Of a stretch of DNA of 64,000 bases, positions 33,186-41,036 are shown piece by piece. How positions within the stretch are numbered: position 1 is the stretch's first letter; the number at the start of each line of letters is the position of its first letter. The position numbers and the translations under genes are program-made. Under the pieces are notes generated by a model. The model was not told where the DNA came from. It saw only the letters and a program-made list of their open reading frames with translations, and did not search any database. Source of the stretch: Macrococcoides bohemicum (lineage in GTDB: Bacteria > Bacillota > Bacilli > Staphylococcales > Staphylococcaceae); NCBI RefSeq assembly GCF_042658685.1, contig NZ_JBHSQY010000002.1; one strand, given 5' to 3'.

Positions 33186-34088
33186 GTGAAGAATGAAGAA
33201 AATTTTAAAAAATTAGTCGTTGTAACCGGAATGAGTGGCGCTGGAAAGTCTGTTGCAATTCAGTGTTTAGAAGATTTAGGTTATTTCTGTGTTGATAATC
33301 TACCGCCTATTCTATTACCTAAATTTGTTGAATTGATGCAGGATAATAATCAGTCACTTTCACGCGTTGCAATTGGTGTAGATTTACGTGGTAAAGATTT
33401 TTTCGACAATTTACGTGAAGAACTTCAAAATATAACAAATTTAACAGATATACTCGTCCAGGTATTATTTATTGAAGCAAATGATAATGTACTTGTTTCT
33501 CGTTATAAAGCGACACGTCGAACGCATCCAATTGCTTCTGGTGGAACACCTTTAGAAGCAATTAATGAAGAACGTAGATTATTAGCAGATTTAAGGGGCG
33601 TTGCAACGCATATTGTTGATTCATCAGATTTTAAGCCTAAAGAATTACGTTCAAAAGTGATTGAACTATTCAGCTCTGGAAAAGATAATATATTTTCTAT
33701 CAATGTAATGAGTTTTGGTTTCAAACATGGTGTGCCAATTGATGCAGATATTGTATTTGATGTGCGATTTTTACCGAATCCTTATTATATTGAGGAACTA
33801 CGCCCTTTAACTGGAATGGATTCACGTGTTTATGATTATGTGATGAAATGGAAAGAAACTGAAATATTCTATACGAAACTGATGGACTTATTGAAATTTG
33901 TGATTCCTGGATATATGCGTGAAGGAAAGTCACAAGTTGTAATTGCGATTGGATGTACAGGTGGTCAACACCGTTCTGTTGCTTTAGCAGAACGTATTAG
34001 CAATGAACTGATTGATTTCTTTGATTTTGAATTGAATACTCGCCACAGAGATGCATTAATAGAAGGAATCATTGATGAGAAGGCTTAA
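33186..34088 (+). CDS. rapZ: RapZ/YvcJ family nucleotide- and RNA-binding protein
   Basis: 300 residues, full family length. N-terminal P-loop VVVTGMSGAGKSVAIQCLED near residue 10; C-terminal domain with the Cys-containing CTGGQHRSVALAERISNEL near 256. In E. coli RapZ senses GlcN6P and guides RNase E; in Bacillus YvcJ affects competence gene expression. The start is GTG at 33186, seven bases after GAGGGGG; an in-frame codon at 33147 has no ribosome binding site. It overlaps yvcK by 14 bases. Confidence 0.95.
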   Translation: MKNEENFKKLVVVTGMSGAGKSVAIQCLEDLGYFCVDNLPPILLPKFVELMQDNNQSLSRVAIGVDLRGKDFFDNLREELQNITNLTDILVQVLFIEANDNVLVSRYKATRRTHPIASGGTPLEAINEERRLLADLRGVATHIVDSSDFKPKELRSKVIELFSSGKDNIFSINVMSFGFKHGVPIDADIVFDVRFLPNPYYIEELRPLTGMDSRVYDYVMKWKETEIFYTKLMDLLKFVIPGYMREGKSQVVIAIGCTGGQHRSVALAERISNELIDFFDFELNTRHRDALIEGIIDEKA

Positions 34089-35067
34089 GATTTGTCTGAT
34101 TGGCGGTGGTACAGGATTATCCGTAATGGCGAGAGGTTTAAAGCATTATCCTGTAGAAATAACGGCAATTGTAACAGTAGCAGATGATGGTGGAAGTACT
34201 GGTAAAATTCGTGATGTCATGGATATACCTGCACCTGGAGATGTGCGTAATGTACTTGCAGCGTTAAGCGATGTAGAACCGATGCTTGAGAAATTGTTTC
34301 AGTATCGTTTTAACGATGAAACTTTAGGAGGGCATCCAGTTGGAAATTTGATGCTTGCTGCAATGACAGATGTGACAAGTGATTTTGGACATGCAGTCAA
34401 AGAGCTGAGCAAAATATTAAATGTTAAAGGTACCGTAATACCCTCTACAAATACTAGCCCTATTCTTAATGCGATCATGGAGGATGGTGAAATTGTTGTA
34501 GGAGAGTCATTGATACCATTAAAAGATAAGAAAATTGACAGTGTATTCTTAACGCCTTCTAACATCAAACCGATGAAAGAAGCAGTAGATGCTTTACTTG
34601 AATCTGATTTGATTGTAATGGGACCAGGTAGTCTTTATACAAGTATCATCCCGAATTTAGTGTTGGATGAACTTGCTGAAGCGATTGTTAAAAGTGATGC
34701 TAAAAAACTTTATGTCTCAAATATCATGACACAACGCGGCGAAACAATTGATTATACAGTCGCTGACCACATTGAAGCGATTCATAAACATGTTGGACAG
34801 CCATTTATACAATTTGTTATTGCAAATGATACTACATTTAACAATAAAATTCATAATAACTATGCACGTAACAATTCGACTTTTGTTCATTGTGATCATG
34901 ATAGAATTCGAAAAATGGGCATTGAACTGATTACGGATAATGAACTTGTAGATATAAATCTAGATGGAATCGTCCGTCATAATAATGAAATTCTTGCTGA
35001 TATGATATATGAGCTAGCATTAAGTGAAATCAGCACAATAGAGTTTAACCAGAAAGAAGGCGAGTAA
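34075..35067 (+). CDS. yvcK: YvcK (GlmR) family protein, CofD-like fold
   Basis: 330 residues. LIGGGTGLSVMARGLKHYP near residue 7 and VTVADDGGSTGKIRDVMD near 34 are the CofD-like nucleotide-sugar-binding motifs; GDVRNVLAALSD near 58 and MGPGSLYTSIIPNL near 183 also match. In Bacillus YvcK/GlmR binds UDP-GlcNAc and supports wall precursor synthesis during growth on gluconeogenic carbon. The ATG at 34075 overlaps rapZ by 14 bases, and whiA starts one base after the stop, so the trio is co-translated. Confidence 0.94.
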   Translation: MRRLKICLIGGGTGLSVMARGLKHYPVEITAIVTVADDGGSTGKIRDVMDIPAPGDVRNVLAALSDVEPMLEKLFQYRFNDETLGGHPVGNLMLAAMTDVTSDFGHAVKELSKILNVKGTVIPSTNTSPILNAIMEDGEIVVGESLIPLKDKKIDSVFLTPSNIKPMKEAVDALLESDLIVMGPGSLYTSIIPNLVLDELAEAIVKSDAKKLYVSNIMTQRGETIDYTVADHIEAIHKHVGQPFIQFVIANDTTFNNKIHNNYARNNSTFVHCDHDRIRKMGIELITDNELVDINLDGIVRHNNEILADMIYELALSEISTIEFNQKEGE

Positions 35068-35068
35068 A

Positions 35069-36019
35069 GTGTCTTTTGCCTCAGAAATGAAAAATGAATT
35101 AACGCGGATTGAAACAGATACGTGCTGTGGTAAAGCAGAATTATCAGCGCTAATTCGTATGAATGGTAATTTGAGCATTCAGAATATGAAATGGGTAATT
35201 AACGTTCAGTCTGAAAATGCTGCGATTGCAAGACGGGTATATAGTTTAACGAAGAAAATCTTTGGTGTAGATATTGAGTTGCTCGTTCGTAAGAAGATGA
35301 AACTAAAAAAGAATAATGTTTATATCTGTAGAATAAAAATGAAAACGAAAGAAATTCTGGATGAACTTAAGATATTAACTGATGGTGAATTTAAACAAAT
35401 TGTCGATAAGTCTTTAGTATCAGATGAATGCTGTAAACGCAGCTATCTACGTGGTGCTTTTTTGGCAGGGGGATCAGTTAATAATCCTGAGACTTCTTCA
35501 TACCATCTTGAAATATTTTCTTTATATGAAAGCCACTCACTAGGTTTAACAGCATTAATGAATGAATATGAATTAAATGCAAAAACTTTAGAACGTAAAA
35601 AAGGTTATATTTCATATTTAAAAGAAGCTGAGAAGATTTCTGAATTTCTCAGTATCATTGGCGGATATCAGGCGCTGTTAAAGTTTGAAGATGTAAGAAT
35701 CATCCGTGATATGCGTAACTCTGTTAATCGACTTGTGAATTGTGAAACAGCAAATTTAAATAAAACAATTAGTGCTGCAATGAGACAAGTAGAGAATATA
35801 AAATTGATCGATCAGGAAATCGGAATCGATGAGTTACCGGAACGACTTAGAGAGATTGCACGATTAAGAGTAATGCACCAAGACATTTCATTGAAAGAAT
35901 TAGGGGAAATGGTTTCTACAGGTGTCATATCTAAATCAGGTGTGAATCATCGTCTAAGAAAATTAGATGAAATAGCAGACAAACTACGTTCAGGCGAGTC
36001 AATTGAATTGAAGAAATAA
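35069..36019 (+). CDS. whiA: DNA-binding protein WhiA
   Basis: 316 residues: N-terminal SFASEMKNELTRIETDTCCG, a LAGLIDADG-like homing-endonuclease fold without catalytic function (LRGAFLAGGSVNNPETSSYH near residue 126), and a C-terminal helix-turn-helix (LRVMHQDISLKELGEMVSTG near 267, followed by ISKSGVNHRLRKL). WhiA controls sporulation septation in Streptomyces and influences division and chromosome segregation in Bacillus. The start is GTG at 35069 after GAAGGCGAG. It is the last gene of rapZ-yvcK-whiA. Confidence 0.95.
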   Translation: MSFASEMKNELTRIETDTCCGKAELSALIRMNGNLSIQNMKWVINVQSENAAIARRVYSLTKKIFGVDIELLVRKKMKLKKNNVYICRIKMKTKEILDELKILTDGEFKQIVDKSLVSDECCKRSYLRGAFLAGGSVNNPETSSYHLEIFSLYESHSLGLTALMNEYELNAKTLERKKGYISYLKEAEKISEFLSIIGGYQALLKFEDVRIIRDMRNSVNRLVNCETANLNKTISAAMRQVENIKLIDQEIGIDELPERLREIARLRVMHQDISLKELGEMVSTGVISKSGVNHRLRKLDEIADKLRSGESIELKK

Positions 36020-36022
36020 AAT

Positions 36023-36059
36023 AAACCGGATGAGTAAAAAAGCTGCTCATCCGGTTTTA
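36023..36059 (+). terminator. Terminator of rapZ-yvcK-whiA
   Basis: Perfect 12-base arms AAACCGGATGAG / CTCATCCGGTTT with TTTATTTATT beyond. Confidence 0.9.
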
Positions 36060-36116
36060 TTTATTCTACTATTATTTCTGAGTAGTAAATTTCATATTAA
36101 TAAATTGTAGAGACTC

Positions 36117-36842
36117 CTATTTGGAACTTTTAAAGTCTTCAAAAGACTTAAAAGGAGTATCTTCTAATACAAAACTGCCTTCTGTTTCATTATTAACTTG
36201 ATGAATAGCAGTGAACATTAATAATTCACGTTTACTGTCATATTGTGTGGCACCAAAATTTTTCGCATAGTTCTCATATGCTAAATAATCTTTATCATTT
36301 TTATTAAGCGTATCTAAATATTTATAATCTTCTTCGTGCATTTCAAACTTTGGATAAAAATGTTCTGATTTATCGCTACTTATAATTTTAACATGGTTTG
36401 GATCAGCAGTAATAAAGCGACCATCCTGCAGCATATACATTTTTAGATTCTTATATGTTACTTCAGAAATAGCCATAAATTCACGGTTTTCACCTGCAGG
36501 TATCGTTGGAATTCCGTGCCCTGTATCTTCAGAATAAATGATTGTTTCATTATCTTTAACTTTGATTACTTTACTAATGTTTTTTGATTCTACACCTTTT
36601 ACCGGATATTTTTTAGTTTTACCTGGATTTAATTTTTCAACGGAACCAAATACTTTTTTAGCTTGTTGCTCTGTATAAGGTTTAACGTTTTTATTTGCTG
36701 TATTGCTGGATTTATCTTTATTTGATTTTGTTTCAGTAGTATTTTCTGTAGACGATTCTTTTTTATCTTGTGAGGAATAATCTGCATTACATGCAGTTAA
36801 TAAAAGTGTAGTAGATAAGAATAATGTAGATAGAGATTTCAT
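36117..36842 (-). CDS. Lipoprotein of unknown function downstream of alkaline phosphatase
   Basis: 241 residues. Signal peptide with lipobox LTAC (Cys18), then a Ser/Thr/Lys/Asn-rich linker of about 35 residues and a globular domain from about residue 55 (PYTEQQAKKVFGSVEKLNPG, IYSEDTGHGIPTIPAGENRE, MLQDGRFITADPNHVKII). I do not recognise the domain. It lies 79 bases downstream of the Pho-box-controlled alkaline phosphatase gene with a hairpin between, so it may be partly co-transcribed with it under phosphate starvation. AAGGAG precedes the ATG at 36842. Confidence 0.65.
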   Translation of the reverse strand: MKSLSTLFLSTTLLLTACNADYSSQDKKESSTENTTETKSNKDKSSNTANKNVKPYTEQQAKKVFGSVEKLNPGKTKKYPVKGVESKNISKVIKVKDNETIIYSEDTGHGIPTIPAGENREFMAISEVTYKNLKMYMLQDGRFITADPNHVKIISSDKSEHFYPKFEMHEEDYKYLDTLNKNDKDYLAYENYAKNFGATQYDSKRELLMFTAIHQVNNETEGSFVLEDTPFKSFEDFKSSK

Positions 36843-36876
36843 TTTAAAACTCCTTCTGATTTAGGTATAAAAAAAT

Positions 36877-36905
36877 ATATCCAGACACAAGTTGTGCCTG
36901 GATAT
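36877..36905 (-). terminator. Terminator between the alkaline phosphatase and lipoprotein genes
   Basis: 14-base arms ATATCCAGACACAA / TTGTGCCTGGATAT; on the minus strand ATTTTTTTATA follows. It lies between the two genes and may be leaky. Confidence 0.8.
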
Positions 36906-36921
36906 TCTTTAAATAAGTTGA

Positions 36922-38292
36922 TTATTTGAAGAATTTGAAGATGCGTTTCGCGTTATCTGTATTATCCATGCTACCACGCCATTGTTCACTACCTGGTCCA
37001 TAACCGTAGATGTAAACGTCTTCACCAGTGTGTCCGCCAGTTGTCCAACCAGTAAAACTTCTTTTGTTTACTGGTTTTTCAATAGCGTCTTCAATTTTAA
37101 CCGCATCTTTAGAAGCTACTGCATCTTTAATAGCTTGAACTTCTTCAGCTTCTAATTCGAAACCGATATTGTCTTTAATGATAGCATCGACGTTAGCGCC
37201 ATCTTTCATCATTTGAGCACGTAAGTATTCAGGTGTATGTTTCATCTTTTTGATTGGATCTACGAAGAAGTTATATTCTCCACCTTGTCCCATTGATAAA
37301 CCACCAGTAGAGTGGTCAGCTGTTGCGATAACTAATGTATTACAGTCAGTTTTAGCGTATTTAATTGCTTCCTGGAATGCAGCATCGAAATCTTGCATTT
37401 CACTCATTGCACCAGTGATATCATTTGCATGACCAGCCCAGTCAATTTGAGAACCTTCCACCATTAAGAAGAAACCTTTTTTATTTGAACCTAATTTTTT
37501 AAGTGCTGTATTTGTCATATCTTTTAATGATGGCATATTTTTATCACGGTCGATCATTTTTGGCATTCCACCAGGAGAGAATAAACCGATAACTTTCTTT
37601 TGCTTAGAGTTACTTGAAACTTTCTTTAACCATTTTTTGTTTGATACGAATTTGTATCCATCTTTTTGGAATTCATTAATTAAGTTACGGTCTTCACGTT
37701 CGAAATAATCTCTTCCGCCGCCTAAGATTACATCTACTTTGTGTTGCTTGTTAATCATTTCATCAAAGTAGTCATCAGCGATTGCAGCCATGTTTTTACG
37801 AGACTCATCATGCGCTCCAAATGCAGCAGGCGTAGCGTGCGTTACTTCACTTGTTGCAACTAAACCAGTTGATTTACCTTTTGCTTTAGCCTGCTCTAAA
37901 ACTGTTTTAACTTCTTTCTTATTAACGTCAACAGCGATTGCACTATTGTAAGTTTTCACACCAGCACTCATTGCTGTTGCAGCAGAAGCTGAATCCGTAA
38001 TATTTTGATGTTCATCATCTGCAATCGTAGTTTGAGCACCTAATAAATAGTCATCAAATGAAATTCTGTCTAACTTCTTTGTAGCAGCATTGTCACGCAT
38101 ATATCTATGAGCAGCAACGAAAGATGGACCCATTCCGTCTCCAATCATAAAGATAACATTTTTTGGTGTTGAACTTGGCTTACATACTTTTGTAGCAGCC
38201 TTTGCAGTGTGTGATGCATCAGTTACTGGTAGAGAAGTTGCTAATAAACCAGCAGTTAAAGTTGTAGCTAATACTTTGTTGAGTTTCTTCAT
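36922..38292 (-). CDS. Secreted alkaline phosphatase
   Basis: 456 residues, PhoA/PhoB family. The signal peptide ends near TAKA (residue 33). Metal and catalytic sites: FMIGDGMGPSFVAAHRYM near 49, the nucleophile Ser in NITDSASAATAMSAGV near 100, EGSQIDWAGHANDITGAM near 279, ATADHSTGGLSMGQGG near 325, and GWTTGGHTGEDVYIYGYGPG near 417. It releases phosphate from monoesters outside the cell using zinc and magnesium. Upstream are Pho-box repeats at the right place relative to a -10, so it should be induced by PhoP under phosphate limitation. GGAGG precedes the start. Confidence 0.96.
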   Translation of the reverse strand: MKKLNKVLATTLTAGLLATSLPVTDASHTAKAATKVCKPSSTPKNVIFMIGDGMGPSFVAAHRYMRDNAATKKLDRISFDDYLLGAQTTIADDEHQNITDSASAATAMSAGVKTYNSAIAVDVNKKEVKTVLEQAKAKGKSTGLVATSEVTHATPAAFGAHDESRKNMAAIADDYFDEMINKQHKVDVILGGGRDYFEREDRNLINEFQKDGYKFVSNKKWLKKVSSNSKQKKVIGLFSPGGMPKMIDRDKNMPSLKDMTNTALKKLGSNKKGFFLMVEGSQIDWAGHANDITGAMSEMQDFDAAFQEAIKYAKTDCNTLVIATADHSTGGLSMGQGGEYNFFVDPIKKMKHTPEYLRAQMMKDGANVDAIIKDNIGFELEAEEVQAIKDAVASKDAVKIEDAIEKPVNKRSFTGWTTGGHTGEDVYIYGYGPGSEQWRGSMDNTDNAKRIFKFFK

Positions 38293-38328
38293 GATAATCC
38301 TCCAAAAAAGTTAATAGTTTATTAATGC

Positions 38329-38334
38329 AATATA
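38329..38334 (-). promoter_or_regulatory. -10 element of the alkaline phosphatase promoter
   Basis: TATATT on the minus strand, 15 bases downstream of the nearest Pho-box repeat. There is no consensus -35, as is usual for PhoP-activated promoters. Confidence 0.55.
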
Positions 38335-38349
38335 AATTTATCAAAACTT

Positions 38350-38388
38350 TGTAAATAAATGAGTGGGATTGTGTAAAAATTTTGTAAA
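38350..38388 (-). promoter_or_regulatory. Pho box (PhoP binding repeats)
   Basis: On the minus strand three copies of TTTACA lie at 38388-38383, 38377-38372 and 38355-38350. They sit on an exact 11-base period, with a degenerate unit (CCACTC) filling the fourth slot at 38366-38361. This fits the Bacillus PhoP consensus TT(A/T/C)A(C/T)A with 5-base spacers. Confidence 0.75.
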
Positions 38389-38425
38389 TTCCTATTAGGA
38401 ATAGTTACTATTTATATTACCGTTG

Positions 38426-38464
38426 CTAACTCATTTTATTATTTTAATATAATAAATGAGTTAG
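38426..38464. repeat. Inverted repeat between clpP and the alkaline phosphatase gene
   Basis: CTAACTCATTTTATTA pairs with TAATAAATGAGTTAG (one extra T in the left arm). No T-tract follows on either strand, so it is not an obvious terminator. It lies upstream of the Pho box. Confidence 0.6.
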
Positions 38465-38477
38465 GTTGGAATTGAAA

Positions 38478-38509
38478 AAGCACTTAGACATACTCATGTC
38501 TAAGTGCTT
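38478..38509 (-). terminator. Terminator of clpP
   Basis: Perfect 14-base arms AAGCACTTAGACAT / ATGTCTAAGTGCTT with a 4-base loop, followed on the minus strand by TTTTTC. Confidence 0.9.
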
Positions 38510-38554
38510 AAAATAAATAATTTATTCAGTTAATATTCTGTAACTATAATCTGA

Positions 38555-39148
38555 TTATTTTTTCTCATCAATAGGATGCATAACTTCATCAATTAAACCA
38601 TATTCTTTAGCTTCATCAGCAGATAAGAAATTATCACGATCAGTATCTTTTTCAATTTTTTCAACTGGTTGACCTGTGCGTTCTGAAAGAATGCGGTTAA
38701 GTTTTTCACGTGTTTTTAGAATATGACGTGCTGCAATTTCAATTTCAGTTGCTTGACCTTGTGCACCGCCTAAAGGTTGGTGAATCATTACTTCCGCATT
38801 AGGTAACGCAAAGCGTTTTCCTTTTGCACCTGCTGCTAATAAGAATGATCCCATTGATGCAGCCATACCAATACAAATCGTTTGAACATCTGGTTTAATA
38901 TGTTGTATCGTATCGTAGATTGCCATACCAGCAGTGACACTGCCACCTGGTGAATTGATGTATAGGTAGATGTCTTTTTCAGCGTCCTGCGCTTGTAAGA
39001 ATAATAACTGAGAAATGATCGAATTTGCTACATTATCATCGATAGCAGATCCTAACATAATGATTCTATCTTTAAGTAAGCGAGAATAGATATCATAAGC
39101 ACGCTCACCTCTGTTAGTTGATTCGATAACTGTTGGAATTAAGTTCAT
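38555..39148 (-). CDS. clpP: ATP-dependent Clp protease proteolytic subunit
   Basis: 197 residues, standard length. It forms the tetradecameric serine protease that works with ClpX and ClpC in protein quality control. The catalytic Ser lies in GMAASMGSFLLAAGAKGKR near residue 97, the His in PNAEVMIHQPLGG near 122 and the Asp in EKDTDRDNFLSADEA near 171. RGERAYDIYSRLLKDRIIML at the start is conserved. GGAGGC precedes the ATG. A CtsR operator overlaps the promoter, so heat and misfolded protein should induce it. Confidence 0.98.
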   Translation of the reverse strand: MNLIPTVIESTNRGERAYDIYSRLLKDRIIMLGSAIDDNVANSIISQLLFLQAQDAEKDIYLYINSPGGSVTAGMAIYDTIQHIKPDVQTICIGMAASMGSFLLAAGAKGKRFALPNAEVMIHQPLGGAQGQATEIEIAARHILKTREKLNRILSERTGQPVEKIEKDTDRDNFLSADEAKEYGLIDEVMHPIDEKK

Positions 39149-39180
39149 AATTTATTGCCTCCTTGTTTACTGTTAAAGAT

Positions 39181-39211
39181 AATATACACTATAACGTCAA
39201 ATATAGTCAAA
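39181..39211 (-). promoter_or_regulatory. clpP promoter with CtsR operator
   Basis: CGTCAAA-TAT-AGTCAAA at 39195-39211 (plus strand) matches the CtsR tandem heptad RGTCAAA-NAN-RGTCAAA with one mismatch. On the minus strand TTGACT (39210-39205) serves as -35 and TATATT (39186-39181) as -10 with 18 bases between. The operator therefore covers the -35. Confidence 0.75.
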
Positions 39212-39276
39212 GATTTGAAACTGTATTATAAAATTTTTAATCTACTCGATATTTATTATAATAGTAGATATTACAT

Positions 39277-39299
39277 ATTGATAGTGAAGTGCTATCAAT
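39277..39299. repeat. Small hairpin upstream of the glutaredoxin-like gene
   Basis: Perfect 8-base arms ATTGATAG / CTATCAAT, 7-base loop, then TTTTATTA. No plus-strand gene ends upstream, so a leader hairpin or chance structure is as likely as a terminator. Confidence 0.4.
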
Positions 39300-39337
39300 T
39301 TTATTAATATATAAAGACAAAAAAATAACAAAAGATA

Positions 39338-39383
39338 AATAATTAATGAATGATAAATAATAAATGATAAATAATAAATATAT
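39338..39383. repeat. AT-rich short repeats (ATGATAAATAAT units)
   Basis: GATAAATAATTAATGAATGATAAATAATAAATGATAAATAAT contains three near-copies of (AT)GATAAATAAT just before the ribosome binding site of the glutaredoxin-like gene. Confidence 0.6.
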
Positions 39384-39397
39384 AAAGGTAGGTAATT

Positions 39398-39649
39398 ATG
39401 GGACATATTATTTTTTATACACAACCAAACTGTAGTTTATGTGATGACGCAAAGCTACAGATTTCTTTTGCACAAGAAGATATCAATATTAAAGTAACTG
39501 AGGTTAATATTCAGCAAGATGATGTGCTTAATGAATTATATTGTTTAAGCGTCCCGGTTTTGATTGATAAAGACACGGGTGAAACTATACAGGAAGGTAA
39601 TATCGATTTTGTAACAATTATTAATTTTTTTGAAAGTAAATATGAATAA
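39398..39649 (+). CDS. Glutaredoxin-like (DUF836-type) thiol protein
   Basis: 83 residues, thioredoxin fold. IIFYTQPNCSLCDDAKLQI near residue 4 has a CxxC motif (CSLC) and VPVLIDKDTGETIQEGNID near 52 the cis-Pro loop. Small proteins of this kind are annotated as glutaredoxin-family or DUF836. As this lineage uses bacillithiol, the partner thiol is uncertain. It sits between clpP and cggR, as in staphylococci. AGGTAGG is a moderate ribosome binding site. It is monocistronic; the cggR promoter begins after its stop. Confidence 0.8.
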   Translation: MGHIIFYTQPNCSLCDDAKLQISFAQEDINIKVTEVNIQQDDVLNELYCLSVPVLIDKDTGETIQEGNIDFVTIINFFESKYE

Positions 39650-39664
39650 ATAGATTAATATGTA

Positions 39665-39679
39665 ATGAAAACGTTTTTA
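39665..39679 (+). promoter_or_regulatory. Candidate cre site (CcpA) upstream of cggR
   Basis: ATGAAAACGTTTTTA matches WTGNAANCGNWNNCW in all specified positions but one (T for the late C). It lies 14 bases above the -35 of the cggR promoter. Confidence 0.5.
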
Positions 39680-39693
39680 AGTTTTCTAATTAC

Positions 39694-39722
39694 TTGCAAA
39701 ACTTTTTTAGTCTTGTTATTAT
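39694..39722 (+). promoter_or_regulatory. cggR-glycolytic operon promoter
   Basis: TTGCAA (39694-39699) and TATTAT (39717-39722) with an exact 17-base spacer, one of the better promoter matches in the window. Predicted start is near 39729. Confidence 0.65.
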
Positions 39723-39755
39723 TGCATTGTAACGTTAGTTAGTTTTTGACCCACG

Positions 39756-39771
39756 CGGGACAAATATAGTC
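39756..39771 (+). promoter_or_regulatory. Candidate CggR operator half-site
   Basis: CGGGAC-AAATAT-AGTC agrees with the Bacillus CggR half-operator CGGGAC-N6-TGTC except one base. It lies about 27 bases after the predicted transcription start, where CggR would block elongating polymerase. Only a weak second half-site is visible upstream. Confidence 0.6.
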
Positions 39772-39804
39772 CAACTAATTGTTATCGATTAAAGGAGGAG
39801 TCAT

Positions 39805-40848
39805 ATGAATCATTTATTAAAGGTTCAACAATTACTGATTCCCGATTTAATTGAAAAGATGTATCGACGTTATTTAATCTTAGATACTATTCATCTCCAT
39901 CAGCCGATTGGTCGTAGAACTTTAAGTGATATTCTATTGATTACTGAAAGAGTACTACGTACTGAGATTGATTTATTGAAAGTACAAGGTTTAGTTAATA
40001 TTTCATCTAAAGGCATGACAATTACTGATGAAGGGATAGACTTACTTGCAGATTTACAATCTTTAATGGAAGGTTATGCAGCGTTAGAAAGTTTATCTCA
40101 ACAAATCAAACAATATTATGGTTTAGAAGAAGTGATTGTAGTGAATGGTAATGTAGATACTGATGAAGTTGTTAAGAGCAGACTTGGTGAAGCAGCTAGT
40201 AATGTTTTGCAAAGATTAGTGATTAGCGGCGATATCGTATCTGTAACAGGTGGTTCAACGATGCTTAGTGTAGCGAATCAGTTGAAACCGCTTAATAAAC
40301 GCGTTATCTTCACACCTGCTAGAGGTGGATTAGGTGAAGACTTGTCTTTTCAAGCTAACGCAATTGTTCAGCAAATGGCTGAACACGGGAAATGTCAATT
40401 TGAAGTGTTGTATGTACCTGATCAAGTTAGTGAAGAAGCATATAATACACTTGTCAATGAACCATCTGTTAAACGCGTACTCGACCATATTAAAAATGCA
40501 AATATTTTAATTCATGGTATCGGTGATGCGATGAAAATGGCAAAGCGTAGACATTCATCAAGTAATGATTTCGAAATTTTAAAGCAAAAGAAAGCTGTTG
40601 CAGAAGCATTCGGTTATTACTTTGATGCAACTGGTGAAGTCGTCCATAAAGTTAGAACGGTCGGTATTCAACTAGAAGATTTAAATGAATCTATGAACAT
40701 TATCGCAGTTGCAGGTGGGAGTACAAAACAGTATGCGATTGAAGCATATTTAAATGTTGCACCAAAGCATACGATTTTAATTATTGATTCAACTGTAGCG
40801 CATTGGCTGGTGAAACAAATTAAACAACAGACGTTACCAGTCACATAA
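39805..40848 (+). CDS. cggR: Central glycolytic genes regulator
   Basis: 347 residues, SorC/DeoR-type. N-terminal winged helix (RYLILDTIHLHQPIGRRTLS, ITERVLRTEIDLLKVQGLVN) and a C-terminal sugar-phosphate-binding domain with VISGDIVSVTGGSTMLSVAN near residue 141, FTPARGGLGEDLSFQAN near 170 and NIIAVAGGSTKQYAIEAYL near 299. In Bacillus it represses gapA-pgk-tpiA-pgm-eno and is released by fructose-1,6-bisphosphate. Here it heads the same gene set, with an operator-like site between its promoter and start. AAGGAGGAG precedes the ATG. Confidence 0.95.
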   Translation: MNHLLKVQQLLIPDLIEKMYRRYLILDTIHLHQPIGRRTLSDILLITERVLRTEIDLLKVQGLVNISSKGMTITDEGIDLLADLQSLMEGYAALESLSQQIKQYYGLEEVIVVNGNVDTDEVVKSRLGEAASNVLQRLVISGDIVSVTGGSTMLSVANQLKPLNKRVIFTPARGGLGEDLSFQANAIVQQMAEHGKCQFEVLYVPDQVSEEAYNTLVNEPSVKRVLDHIKNANILIHGIGDAMKMAKRRHSSSNDFEILKQKKAVAEAFGYYFDATGEVVHKVRTVGIQLEDLNESMNIIAVAGGSTKQYAIEAYLNVAPKHTILIIDSTVAHWLVKQIKQQTLPVT

Positions 40849-40983
40849 TTTTAGTTATATGCGTAATATTTTTATTTTAATGGCATTTATGGTTATAATT
40901 AAATTGTGTTGTATAACGTAAAATAATTGGTGGAAGTATACAAAATGTGTATTTAATCAATGTGCTAAAAGAATTGGATTCAC

Positions 40984-41000
40984 TTAGGGTTATCCCCTAA
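40984..41000 (+). repeat. Stem-loop just upstream of gap
   Basis: TTAGGG / CCCTAA with a 5-base loop, 37 bases before the gap start. In Bacillus the cggR-gapA transcript is cut upstream of gapA and the new 5' end is protected by structure; this stem could do that here. Confidence 0.45.
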
Positions 41001-41036
41001 TAAAATATATATGATATATAAAGGAGGCCATTACCC

